Source of the DNA: Candidatus Dormiibacterota bacterium
GTDB lineage: Bacteria; Chloroflexota; Dormibacteria; Aeolococcales; Aeolococcaceae
Assembly (NCBI GenBank): GCA_019245575.1
Contig: JAFARE010000040.1
Span: 1-64,000 of the forward strand
DNA length: 64,000 bases
Reading direction: 5' to 3'
Of this stretch, positions 45,848-54,161 are shown one piece after another (the first letter of the stretch is position 1; each line of letters begins with the position of its first letter). Both the position numbers and the translations under genes were made by a program. Below the pieces are notes generated by a model that had not been told where the DNA came from, made no database searches, and was given only the letters and a program-made list of their open reading frames with translations.

Positions 45848-47290
45848 TCACCGGTCGGTCACCCCGCTGCTGCCGCCGACGGCGCTGGGCTGATTGTTGA
45901 GGATCTGCTGGTTGTTGATCGTCAGCTCGCCGCTGATCAGGTACGGCTGGCGCGCGTGCTCGCGGATCACGCCCATCACCATCATCATCACGCTCACGGT
46001 GGCGCCCAGCCCGATCAGGATCACCGCGCTGCGCCTGCCGACGCGTCCGGCCTGCAGCTCGTCGCGGCTGTTGGCGCGCATGTACGCCGTGAGCGACCAG
46101 AGCGCGAGCATCACCATGGCGAACAGCGCGCCGACCTTGTACGGGATGAAGTTGCCGAACGGGTTGAGCAGGCCGCCCTGCCAGAAGGGACGGTCGAGGT
46201 GGGCGGTCACCACGTCGGCGTACGTCGGCGCGAACCATGCCGGCAGCGCGGCGAAGAGCGTGACGAACGCGAGCATCGCGGTCACCACCCCCTGGCGCCG
46301 GGCATGCGGCGCACCCGAGGCCTTCATGCGGCGCCAGAAGTAGGCCGCGCCCAGGGTGAAGATGCTGCCCAGCAGCGTGATCTGCACGAGGAACACGTTG
46401 CTGAGGTCGCCGAACATCATGTTGAACCACGCGGGGTATGCGTGCAGCTGGATCTCCTTGGCGTACTCGTAGCCGACCCACGGCTGCAGCAGCGTCAGGC
46501 CGACGGCGAACACCGCGCCCCACTGCCCCGCCCAGTCCCAGTACCGCGCCTCGCGCGCCTCCGGCGGCTCGCTGCCCGCCGCGGACGCGGCCATCGCGCC
46601 CACGGACGCCGCGGCCGCCGTCGCCGGCGCGGTGCGCCGCACGGTCTCGAGGCGGCGCGTCACGCGCAGGTACTGCACGCCGCTCACCAGCGCCACCGCC
46701 GCGCCTGCCCAGGCGATGTTGCCCAGCGTGCGGTGCGCTGTGAGCACGATCGACGTCGGGTTCAGGATCAGGTTCAGGATGTTCACGTCGCCGCCGTTGG
46801 GCGTGACCATGAACGAGGCAACGATGTCGATGAAGAACATCTGCCACCACTGCACGACGTTGAGCAGGATCAGCATGCCCAGCCGCGCCTTCCGGTGCTC
46901 ACCCAGGCGCTGCCAGTTGGCGTAGAGGGTATAGATGAGGACGATCTCGAAGAGGAACGTGATGCCCTCGAGGAAGAAGACCCAGAAGGTGATCTGCTGC
47001 AGCGAGACGAAGAACTTGCCCCACACGCCGGTCAGCACGAACATCACGAAGAAGATGGCCAGCGCCGAGCCGAAGCCGAAGATGAAGATGCTGCTCTTGA
47101 TGAGGCCGTGCGCCAGGCGGTCGTGGCGCTCGTCGCGGTTGCGCCGCACCAGCGAGACGGTCTCGCTGACGATGGCCATGGTGGATGCGCCGATCAGGAA
47201 GGCGGCGATCTGGATGTGCACCAGCGCCACCACCGCCACCAGCAGGCCGTTGGTGAGCAGGTTGCCGCCAATCTGCGTCGAGGTGCTCAC
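45848..47290 (-). CDS. Cytochrome bd oxidase subunit I-like protein (CydA-like 1)
   Basis: 480 residues, about nine membrane segments. H25 (VALVHIQIAAFLIG) matches the haem b595 ligand H19 of E. coli CydA; E108 in TFWVFFLEGI matches E107; H186 in IVLTAHRTLGN matches the b558 ligand H186. By eye E99 is replaced by Ile, and the Met ligand of b558 is not found in the YKVGALFAMVML segment. REHARQPYLI near the end matches the conserved GRQPW-type region. No CydB follows. It is coupled by overlap with the cytochrome b gene. It resembles the two-CydA subgroup of the bd superfamily. Confidence 0.82.
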   Translation of the reverse strand: MSTSTQIGGNLLTNGLLVAVVALVHIQIAAFLIGASTMAIVSETVSLVRRNRDERHDRLAHGLIKSSIFIFGFGSALAIFFVMFVLTGVWGKFFVSLQQITFWVFFLEGITFLFEIVLIYTLYANWQRLGEHRKARLGMLILLNVVQWWQMFFIDIVASFMVTPNGGDVNILNLILNPTSIVLTAHRTLGNIAWAGAAVALVSGVQYLRVTRRLETVRRTAPATAAAASVGAMAASAAGSEPPEAREARYWDWAGQWGAVFAVGLTLLQPWVGYEYAKEIQLHAYPAWFNMMFGDLSNVFLVQITLLGSIFTLGAAYFWRRMKASGAPHARRQGVVTAMLAFVTLFAALPAWFAPTYADVVTAHLDRPFWQGGLLNPFGNFIPYKVGALFAMVMLALWSLTAYMRANSRDELQAGRVGRRSAVILIGLGATVSVMMMVMGVIREHARQPYLISGELTINNQQILNNQPSAVGGSSGVTDR

Positions 47291-48489
47291 AGGTTGTAGA
47301 GCCGGTTGACGCCGAGCACGGCGAGGAAGATGACGGCGAAGATCATGAACAGGGCGGGCACGAGCACCTCGGGCCGGCGCGTGGGCCGGCGTTCACGTGA
47401 GCGGTCCAGGAATGGGAGCAGGAAGAACGCCGCGGCGCCGGCCAGCACGATGACGAAGATGCCCACAGCGATCAGCGGGTCGTGCGGCGTGAGCACCAGG
47501 AACTGGTCCAGCGGCAGGTAGAACCACTCCGGCGTGGGCACATAGGTGAGCGTGGCCGAGTCCGCCGGCTCGTCCAGCGTGGCCCCGAAGATCAGCCCCG
47601 CGATGAAGATGATCGCCACCAGGCCCACGCTCACCGCGGTGTCCTTGAACAGCTGGTCGGGGAAGAAGTCGACGGTGCGCTTGGGCGCCGCGTAGCGCCG
47701 CTCGATCCGCTTTGTGGGATAGGGCGGCTCCGCGTTGCGGATGCGCTCGCCGATCTCCTTGTCGGGGTCGTCCGTCTCCGTGTTGTAGTTGACCCACGCG
47801 CCGAACTCGCCGTGACGCCGCAGCAGGTAGAGGTGCGCGCCGATGAACGCGAAGAGCACGAAGGGCAGCACCCACACGTGCAGCGCGAACGTGCGGGTCA
47901 GCGTGATCGGGCCGACGAAGGTGCCGCCCCGCCAGAGCTGGCGCAGCCCGTCGCCGATCAGCGGGAAGTAGTGGAGGATGTTGGTGACGACGGTCGCCGT
48001 CCAGTAGGCGGCGTTGTCCCAGGGCAGCATCGCACCGGTGATCGCCAGCCCCAGCACGAGGAAGAACAGCAGCGCGCCGCTCATCCAGTTGAGCTCGCGC
48101 GGCCGCTTGTAGCTCGCGCTGAGGAAGGTGCGCAGCGCGTGCAGGCCGATGACCAGGATGAGCGTGTACGCGCCCCACAGGTGCAGGCCGCGCACCCAGT
48201 TGCCGAAGGCGTCCTGCGCCTGCAGGAAGTGCAGGCTCTGCCATGCCTCCTCCACCGAGGGCACGTAGTCGAGGAGCAGGAAGATCCCGCTGAAGAGCTG
48301 CAGCAGGATGAGCACCAGCGTGGCGCTGCCCAGCGTGTACGCCCAGCCGCCGCTGTGCGGCACCGCCTCGTAGAGGCCCTTGTGCACCAGCTGCGTGATG
48401 CCGGTGCGCTCGTCGAACCAGCGATAGGCGTTGCGCAGCGGCACCGTCACCACGCGGCTGGGGTGGAGCAGCGTCCTAAACGCGTTCAT
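47287..48489 (-). CDS. Cytochrome b subunit of a bc1/b6f-type complex
   Basis: 400 residues. Four haem-ligand His lie in helices B and D: LHLWGAYTLILVIGLHALR and FALHVWVLPFVLFAFIGAHL, giving H-x13-H and H-x14-H-type spacing. PTPEWFYLP is the PEWY quinol-site motif (PEWF variant). Length suggests fused N- and C-terminal domains but with fewer C-terminal helices than mitochondrial cytochrome b. It would oxidise quinol with the Rieske protein next door. Start ATG 48489 overlaps the Rieske gene by 14 nt. Confidence 0.9.
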   Translation of the reverse strand: MNAFRTLLHPSRVVTVPLRNAYRWFDERTGITQLVHKGLYEAVPHSGGWAYTLGSATLVLILLQLFSGIFLLLDYVPSVEEAWQSLHFLQAQDAFGNWVRGLHLWGAYTLILVIGLHALRTFLSASYKRPRELNWMSGALLFFLVLGLAITGAMLPWDNAAYWTATVVTNILHYFPLIGDGLRQLWRGGTFVGPITLTRTFALHVWVLPFVLFAFIGAHLYLLRRHGEFGAWVNYNTETDDPDKEIGERIRNAEPPYPTKRIERRYAAPKRTVDFFPDQLFKDTAVSVGLVAIIFIAGLIFGATLDEPADSATLTYVPTPEWFYLPLDQFLVLTPHDPLIAVGIFVIVLAGAAAFFLLPFLDRSRERRPTRRPEVLVPALFMIFAVIFLAVLGVNRLYNL

Positions 48490-48976
48490 CGAGCTGGTTC
48501 TGCACCTCGAGGACGTGCTGCCCGGTGACCGGGTCGAGGGTGATGCGGTGCACCCACTGCGGTAGCGGCGCGGGCGGCGGCCCGCCGATGTTCACGCCGT
48601 CGATGTCGTACAGGCCGCCGTGGCAGGGGCAGAGGAACTGGCCCAGCCGCGGCTCCCAGTGCACGTCGCACTGCATGTGCGAGCAGATGTTGCTCAGCAC
48701 GCGCGTGGTGCCGTCCGACTTGCGCACGATGTACACCACGCGCCGCTCCGAGGGCACCGGCCAGCCCTGCTCGTTGGGCATGTCGACGTAGCGCACGGTG
48801 GGTGTGCCCACCGGCACCTGGTCGATGGCCCCGACGGTGAGCCACGCGATGCGCTTCTGCGCGAAGAGCGGGCTGAGCAGGAAGCCGAGCGCGGGGATGC
48901 TGAGCATCACGCCGATGGCGCCGGCGCCGAGGCCGGTCATGCGGATCAGGAACTGACGCCGCGAGACGTCGCGCAT
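48476..48976 (-). CDS. Rieske iron-sulfur protein
   Basis: 166 residues. Twin-arginine signal-anchor SRRQFLIRMTGLGAGAIG, then the 2Fe-2S domain with CSHMQC and CPCHGG, supplying Cys-His and Cys-His ligands plus the disulfide Cys pair, and YDIDG. Accepts electrons from quinol in bc/b6f complexes. No cytochrome c1 or f gene is present in the cluster, so the next acceptor is unclear; the CydA-like subunits are candidates. ATG 48976 shares a base with the preceding stop. Confidence 0.93.
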   Translation of the reverse strand: MRDVSRRQFLIRMTGLGAGAIGVMLSIPALGFLLSPLFAQKRIAWLTVGAIDQVPVGTPTVRYVDMPNEQGWPVPSERRVVYIVRKSDGTTRVLSNICSHMQCDVHWEPRLGQFLCPCHGGLYDIDGVNIGGPPPAPLPQWVHRITLDPVTGQHVLEVQNQLDERV

Positions 48977-49236
48977 CAGCCGGTCCCCCCGGTGCGGATG
49001 AGCCCCACCGCCGCGGCGATGAGCATGCCGATGAGGGCAAGCATCGAGAACATCGAGGCGGCGACGATCAGCGTGCCCGCCGCGCGGTCGGTGCGGTAGA
49101 TGCGCACCCCGCCGCGCACGGCCCAGGCGCAGCCGACGACCACGAGCAGCACCATCGCGGCGACGAGAATCGACAGGTACCACGCGGCCTGGAACTGCGC
49201 GGCTCGGATCTGCGCGAGCACGGCCGCGCCGCTCAC
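48976..49236 (-). CDS. Small two-helix membrane protein of the bd/Rieske cluster
   Basis: 86 residues with hydrophobic segments at about 18-40 (AWYLSILVAAMVLLVVVGCAW) and 55-80. No haem-binding CxxCH. Probably an accessory subunit. Overlaps the CydA-like 2 gene by 4 nt. Confidence 0.7.
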   Translation of the reverse strand: MSGAAVLAQIRAAQFQAAWYLSILVAAMVLLVVVGCAWAVRGGVRIYRTDRAAGTLIVAASMFSMLALIGMLIAAAVGLIRTGGTG

Positions 49237-50483
49237 GGGTACAGGCTCCCAGACGGCGTGAACTGCTGCTGCGCCTGCGCCTGCGTCAGCTCGCCGTACA
49301 CCGCATAGCTGCCGCGCGCGCTCTCCTTGATGACTCCCATCAGCAGCGCGGTGAGCAGGGAGAACGCTCCCACGGTCACCAGCGCGCGCCGCCCGAGCGT
49401 CAGCGCTGACGCGGCGATGTCCCCCGCGGGGATCGGGCGCCGGTGCCAGCGCAGCGCGAGGTGCACCGCCGTCACGACGAGCGCCGCGCCCAGACCGACG
49501 AAGCGCACCGTCTCAGCGCCGCTCGGCAGCACGCTCGACGGCAGCGCGGCCACCACCATGCCGGCCAGCGACACGCCCACGGCGACGAGGCCGATGGTGT
49601 CGCGTCCCTCGCCGTTCGCGGAGCCGCGCTGCTCCGCGATCAGCGCCACGTTGCCGCCCACCAGCACCACGGCGACGAACGCCTCCTGCAGCACCATGAG
49701 CCATGCCGTGCTGCCGCTCACGAGGTTGTTGAAGAAGCCCTGCTGGGAGTTGTTGAGCACGAGCATCAGCGCGTATCCCTCAACCGGCATCAGCAGCGCG
49801 GTCACGAGGCCGATGCGCAGGTTGACCCACGCCGCCCATGCCTGGAAGCCGCGCTCCTCGCCATCCGCGCTGCGGTGCAGCTTGATCGCCGCATAGCCGG
49901 CCAGGAACAGCGCGGTCCACGAGACGTTACCGATCAGGCGGTGGATGAGCAGGGGGATGTAGGGCGGATCGAGCGCGCTCTCCAGCAAACCACCGTGAAA
50001 CGGCGTGATGAGGTACGCGTCCAGGCTCACGATGAGCACCACGAACAGCGTCTGCACCAGCGCGACCGCCGCGCCGAGGCTCGCGTGAGCGCGCGGGCCG
50101 ATCCGTCCGAAGCTGTTGCGGTACACGGCGAGCATGGGCGTGAGCACGAGGAACAGGCCGAACGCGAACGCGACGAGCGGGATGAAGACGTTGATCAGCC
50201 GCCCGAACTCGTTGCCCCACAGGCCGATCAGCAGCACGACGGCGAACACGGCGAAGGTCGCCCCCAGGCTGAACACGAGGTAGTAGCTGTTGGCTGCGGC
50301 GCGCGCGTAGCGCGCGGCGCGTGCGTCGCCCGTGAGAGCGGCGCGCCACTCCATCGCCGCGGCGAGAGTGATCACGCCGACGGAGAACTCCGCGATGGCG
50401 ATGTGCAGCAGGAAGAGGATGGCCACCGGCAGGCTGCTGCCCAGCGCGGGGAACTGCGGCGGCGTTACCTGGAGGCCGAGCAT
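49233..50483 (-). CDS. Cytochrome bd oxidase subunit I-like protein (CydA-like 2, CydA')
   Basis: 416 residues, about nine membrane segments. H27 (FLLHIAIAEFSVGV) and H181 (LLIHRLIGNVSW) match the H19 and H186 ligands of CydA; the Glu residues for haem d/b595 are not found in the corresponding helix (NVFIPLVAFAFGLFL). The C-terminus KESARGSYAVYGEL resembles the REHARQPYLISGEL end of CydA-like 1, which supports common ancestry. Likely takes the place of CydB in a heterodimer with CydA-like 1. Confidence 0.78.
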   Translation of the reverse strand: MLGLQVTPPQFPALGSSLPVAILFLLHIAIAEFSVGVITLAAAMEWRAALTGDARAARYARAAANSYYLVFSLGATFAVFAVVLLIGLWGNEFGRLINVFIPLVAFAFGLFLVLTPMLAVYRNSFGRIGPRAHASLGAAVALVQTLFVVLIVSLDAYLITPFHGGLLESALDPPYIPLLIHRLIGNVSWTALFLAGYAAIKLHRSADGEERGFQAWAAWVNLRIGLVTALLMPVEGYALMLVLNNSQQGFFNNLVSGSTAWLMVLQEAFVAVVLVGGNVALIAEQRGSANGEGRDTIGLVAVGVSLAGMVVAALPSSVLPSGAETVRFVGLGAALVVTAVHLALRWHRRPIPAGDIAASALTLGRRALVTVGAFSLLTALLMGVIKESARGSYAVYGELTQAQAQQQFTPSGSLYP

Positions 50484-50493
50484 CTGCGCGGCG

Positions 50494-52485
50494 TCAGCCG
50501 TCCGCAGCAGCGGCGGGCGCCGCCGCGTCCGTCTCGCGCTTCCCGAGCGCGGTGACCACCGGTGCGGTCACCTCGTTGAGGCGGCCGCTGCTCGACGCCG
50601 GCGGCATCTTCGTCCCGTTGCCGCCGGACGCCTCCATCCGCGCGCGCGCCTCGGCGATCCCCGCCTCGACGTGCAGCAGCGTCACCTCACTGGCGCGCAG
50701 CGCGGTGGCGAGCCGCTCCACCTGCTCCGCGGCGAGGTTGCGCAGAAAGCCGGCGGGGATGCGCTCGATGCGCTCCACCGCCTCGTCCGACCAGGGCAGG
50801 CGATGACGCTGGTCCACCTGCGGCCCGGTGTGCGCCTCGGGTCCGAGCGGCGCGCGGTGCGGCCCCGCCTGCGCGTCGAGTGCATCCAGCTCCGGCCGCA
50901 CGAACGGCTCCGCGATCTCAACGGTGATGGCGGGCAGGCGCCGCGTGCGCGCCGTCTTCTCCACCATCGCCTTGACGCGCCTCCGCAGATACCCGGCGGG
51001 CAGCTGCTGCAGCAGCCGGCGCGCCTCCATCGTCCAGCCCAGCTTCTGGCCATCGAAGTCGGCGGTGGCGCCGTCGCCCTCGGCGCGGGCGTCGCGCATC
51101 AAGGCCGCCACATCCAGCGGCTCGAAGGTCGCGCCGTCTGCGCCGCACACCGGGCACTGCGCCGGCTGTGCCGTGCGTGCTGCGTATCCGCATGTGCGGC
51201 ACAGCGCGCGCGCCTCGTCCGCCGCGGGCTCGTCGAGCATGGCCCGCTCCGCCCCGTCGAGTGACGCTGTCACCTCGTGGATGCGGCGCATCACACGCCG
51301 GTGCGGCATCAGGTCGTCGAGTGCGGAGTCGACGTCCCCCGACGAGACGACGCTGTGCCCGCGCTCCGTGCACCAGCGGAGCACGGCGGTGCGCGCCAGC
51401 CCGCGCGCGCCGGCGGGCACGTGCTCCAGGCGCGCCTCCGCCTCCGGCGTCCACGCCACTGCCTGCTCGGCGCGCATGTCGATCGGCGGCACGTACGTCG
51501 AGCTGCTGAGCAGCACGTTGCAGGGCGCGTCGCGCAGCACGTGCTCCGCATTGCTGCCGATGTCCATGCCATCGGGCGAGTGCACGCCGATGCGGCCGCA
51601 CACCAGCAGCCACGGCTCGCGCTCACGCGCGAAGCGGAGGACGCGCTCGAAGGCCTTGCCGTCGAGCAGCGTGATGCCGAGCCCCACGCCCTCCTCCGCC
51701 GCGGTGGCCTGCGCCACGCGCAGGTGCGACTCGTAGATCTTCGCCAGCCCGGTGTCGATGATCTCCTCGTGCAGCGCCTCCTGCTCCTTGAAGCGGAACA
51801 CCTTCGACGCCTTCTCCGAGAGCACGTCGACGATGCCGTTGAACACCGCGTAGTGCAGGTACGGGTCGTACACCGCCACCGCCTCCACCCGCTTGCGCAG
51901 CGCGCGGCCGATCGCGATCGCGGTGCGCAGCCCGCCGAAGGACTGTGGCGACCCGTCGATCGCCACCAGGATGTCGCCGTCCAGCGCGGCCTCTCCGGTG
52001 CGCCGCACCACCAGCGTGTCGCGCCGCATCCGCCGCACGACGCGGTCCGTGACGCTGCCCAGCCGCGATTCGCGCACCGCACCCGTCCCCAGCGCGCCCA
52101 TCACCACGAGGTCGGGACCGGTCTCCTCGATGTCGGCGACCAGCTCCTCCCAGTTGCGGCCGTCGCGCATGCGCGCCTCGAAGGGGATCTCGCGCTCCAT
52201 GCAGCGGAAGCGCATGACGTCGGTGTAGCTGTCGCTGATGAGCTGCAGCCCGGTGGTGATCAGGCTGTCGTGGATGCGCCGCTGACGCAGCAGCTCCGCC
52301 TCGTCCTGGTACTCCTCCGGGAGCGTGTACTCCATCTGCTTGAACCGGTAGTCGTGCATGCGTCCCGCGTAGACGTGCATGCCGATGCAGCGCGCGTCGA
52401 ACGCCTCGGCCAGGGCGAGCGCGACCGTGGTGGCCGCGTCCGAGTGCTCGGAGTTGTCAAGCGGGACGTAGATGCTTCGGAACAT
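50494..52485 (-). CDS. Universal-stress-protein tandem fused to PCP_red and rubredoxin-like domains
   Basis: 663 residues, order: USP domain 1 (about 1-162, VYVPLDNSEHS-type start, VMGALGTGAVRESRLGSV), USP domain 2 (170-332, ILVAIDGSPQSFGGLR), PCP_red-like helical motif (344-392, WTPEAEARLEHVPAGARG), a rubredoxin-like centre CRTCG/CPVCG (Cys429, 432, 444, 447), and two more PCP_red-like motifs (484-528 and 564-612). PCP_red is the small C-terminal domain of light-independent protochlorophyllide reductase. This combination is unusual and, as first gene of the hybrid bd/Rieske operon, may regulate or feed that complex. Good ribosome-binding site (GGGAG) before ATG 52485. Confidence 0.78.
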   Translation of the reverse strand: MFRSIYVPLDNSEHSDAATTVALALAEAFDARCIGMHVYAGRMHDYRFKQMEYTLPEEYQDEAELLRQRRIHDSLITTGLQLISDSYTDVMRFRCMEREIPFEARMRDGRNWEELVADIEETGPDLVVMGALGTGAVRESRLGSVTDRVVRRMRRDTLVVRRTGEAALDGDILVAIDGSPQSFGGLRTAIAIGRALRKRVEAVAVYDPYLHYAVFNGIVDVLSEKASKVFRFKEQEALHEEIIDTGLAKIYESHLRVAQATAAEEGVGLGITLLDGKAFERVLRFAREREPWLLVCGRIGVHSPDGMDIGSNAEHVLRDAPCNVLLSSSTYVPPIDMRAEQAVAWTPEAEARLEHVPAGARGLARTAVLRWCTERGHSVVSSGDVDSALDDLMPHRRVMRRIHEVTASLDGAERAMLDEPAADEARALCRTCGYAARTAQPAQCPVCGADGATFEPLDVAALMRDARAEGDGATADFDGQKLGWTMEARRLLQQLPAGYLRRRVKAMVEKTARTRRLPAITVEIAEPFVRPELDALDAQAGPHRAPLGPEAHTGPQVDQRHRLPWSDEAVERIERIPAGFLRNLAAEQVERLATALRASEVTLLHVEAGIAEARARMEASGGNGTKMPPASSSGRLNEVTAPVVTALGKRETDAAAPAAAADG

Positions 52486-52563
52486 CGCTCCCAGCCGAGC
52501 CCTCCCATGATTCCGCCACGCAGGATGTTAGCGCGGCTGCCCCTTTTCCCCCGGTGCCCGCAT

Positions 52564-52581
52564 GACGACAAACGTGTCGTC
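52564..52581. promoter_or_regulatory. Perfect inverted repeat between the divergent USP/bd operon and PCP_red gene
   Basis: GACGACA-AACG-TGTCGTC: perfect 7-bp arms and a 4-nt spacer. A -10-like TACGAT (plus strand) starts 2 nt after it, so a bound regulator would block the PCP_red gene promoter and possibly the minus-strand operon. Candidate operator for the respiratory cluster. The regulator itself is not in the window. Confidence 0.5.
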
Positions 52582-52612
52582 TACGATGGTATGTCCGCCA
52601 ACACAGGGGAGT

Positions 52613-53311
52613 GTGAGTCGATTGGCCGACGAGGACCAGCCGCGCTGTCCGTTTCCGCACGACAGCGCCACGTCTGACAAGACGGGCGGCCGCGACGAGC
52701 GGTGGACGGAGGAGGCGCGAAAGCTCGCCGCCGAGCGGGGGCACGCGCATGCGGCGTTCAGCCACCTCGACGCGGATCGCGCCCAGCGCATGGCAGCGGG
52801 CGCGGTCGAGTCGCGAGCGGCCAGCCGCGAGGTGGCGCAGATCGACGCGGCCTTCGTCGAGCGCGTCGGGCGCAAGATGGGATACGGCCATCCGCTGAGC
52901 GAGCGCACGGGCACGCTGCACTTCACGTGGACGCCCGAGGCCGAGGCCCGGCTTCAGCAGGTGCCCGAGTTCTGCCGCGAGCTGACGCGCTGGCGCGTGG
53001 AGTGGACGGCGCACAAGCAGAACCTCGGCACCACCATAACGCCCGACATCATGGACGTGAAATACGACATGTGGGGCGAGGTCTCACACGCGATCGTGCA
53101 GCGCCACGAGAGTGATGTCGAGTGGACCGACGCGGCGCGGCAGCGCCTGGCCGGGATCCCCGACTTCGTGCGCGGCCAGGTGATGGAGTCGGTGGAGGGC
53201 AACGCGCGCCGGATGGGTCAGAGCGTGGTCGATGACGACGTCATCGACGCGACCATCCAGCGCTGGAGCGAGACCGGCGACTTCCACGAAGGGAAGTACG
53301 GCTTCCGCTGA
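52613..53311 (+). CDS. PCP_red-domain protein divergent from the hybrid respiratory operon
   Basis: About 232 residues. Three PCP_red-like motifs: WTEEARKLAAERGHAHAAF (partial), WTPEAEARLQQVPEFCRE and WTDAARQRLAGIPDFVRGQ, the last followed by VDDDVIDATIQRWSE, the family's closing helix. Same domain as in the facing USP protein. CPFPH near the N-terminus has one Cys. Start is uncertain: GTG 52613 or TTG 52622 after GGGGAG (52607-52612); ATG 52562 would put the inverted repeat and -10 inside the gene. Confidence 0.72.
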   Translation: MSRLADEDQPRCPFPHDSATSDKTGGRDERWTEEARKLAAERGHAHAAFSHLDADRAQRMAAGAVESRAASREVAQIDAAFVERVGRKMGYGHPLSERTGTLHFTWTPEAEARLQQVPEFCRELTRWRVEWTAHKQNLGTTITPDIMDVKYDMWGEVSHAIVQRHESDVEWTDAARQRLAGIPDFVRGQVMESVEGNARRMGQSVVDDDVIDATIQRWSETGDFHEGKYGFR

Positions 53312-53322
53312 GCACCGGGTGG

Positions 53323-53748
53323 TCAGCCGCGCGGAACGACGACCTCCAGGCCTTCGAAGCGCAGAAAATCGCGATCGAACGAAGTCAGCGTGGCACGATG
53401 CGCAAAAGCAAGGGTAGCGAGGTGCGCATCATTCACCAGACTCCCGGCCGTCCCTGACGCCATCAGCAGCTGTCGCAGTTTGCCGAGGTGGCCCGGACCG
53501 GGCTCAATGACGCGCGCCGTTGGTTGGTCGAGCCATTCGTCGACCAGGCCGCACGCGCGATCCGCGCTGATCGGAGTGCGAAAGGCGCCACTTGTCGCAA
53601 TGCGGATGAACCCGAGCAGCACGACCCACCCGAATCCAACGATCTCCGCCCCGGACAGTGCGCGTTCCAACCAGGTACGCGCGGCCGCGTGGTGAGGATC
53701 GTCGGCGTTGACTGCGTAGAGCAATACGTTGGTATCCACGATCGTCAC
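53323..53748 (-). CDS. VapC-family PIN toxin
   Basis: 141 residues with PIN acidic residues in VDTNVLLYAVN, SLVNDAHLATLA and TSFDRDF. Subgroup features (TIVDTNVLLYAVN, FGWVVLLGFIRIAT) match the TA_VapC-type RNases. Follows its antitoxin by 5 nt. Convergent with the PCP_red gene. Confidence 0.85.
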   Translation of the reverse strand: MTIVDTNVLLYAVNADDPHHAAARTWLERALSGAEIVGFGWVVLLGFIRIATSGAFRTPISADRACGLVDEWLDQPTARVIEPGPGHLGKLRQLLMASGTAGSLVNDAHLATLAFAHRATLTSFDRDFLRFEGLEVVVPRG

Positions 53749-53753
53749 GGCGG

Positions 53754-54011
53754 CTAGCGCCCCTCTCGCATCTTCGCGAGAATCGCCTCGTCTTCCATCT
53801 CGGCTGCGAGGCGGAGCGCGTGCTGCAGCGGCACCAATGGTGCCCCCATGGAATGCGGCGCGAGGCGATACGGCGGGCGGCCCTCATCGCCTGCGGACAG
53901 GCCTCGCCGAAGACCTTCGTTGACAGCCGCTTTCAATCCCAGGCCACGGCGCTCCATGACTCGTTTCAGCAGAGCCTCGACATCTGGGTCCAGCGTGATC
54001 GTGGTGCGCAT
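53754..54011 (-). CDS. VapB-family antitoxin (ribbon-helix-helix)
   Basis: 85 residues; MRTTITLDPDVEALLKRVM is a typical RHH N-terminus, the C-terminal part should bind the toxin. ATG 54011 fits the family; an in-frame ATG at 54023 would add four residues. A perfect inverted repeat is 12 nt upstream. Confidence 0.82.
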   Translation of the reverse strand: MRTTITLDPDVEALLKRVMERRGLGLKAAVNEGLRRGLSAGDEGRPPYRLAPHSMGAPLVPLQHALRLAAEMEDEAILAKMREGR

Positions 54012-54023
54012 GGTGAGCATCAT

Positions 54024-54044
54024 AGCATCAACGATCTTGATGCT
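54024..54044. promoter_or_regulatory. Perfect inverted repeat upstream of vapBC (putative operator)
   Basis: AGCATCAA-CGATC-TTGATGCT: perfect 8-bp arms with a 5-nt spacer. RHH antitoxins bind such palindromes to repress their own operon. The surrounding ~80 nt (54045-54160) are less GC-rich and carry no gene I can support. Confidence 0.6.
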
Positions 54045-54161
54045 CTGATGTCTTTATCGGAGGCGTCCTGGCAATGCGGGATCCAAACTTAGGCAGGGCG
54101 ACGCCCCTTCGACGGACGAACGGCCCTTAGCTCATGCCGGCGTTTTCGAGCCGCCGGATGG

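Noticed and set aside
45044-47299. A 751-codon plus-strand open frame
   Set aside because: It lies antisense to the CydA-like, hypothetical and receiver genes; its composition (His/Arg/Gln runs) is typical of a shadow frame in GC-rich DNA.
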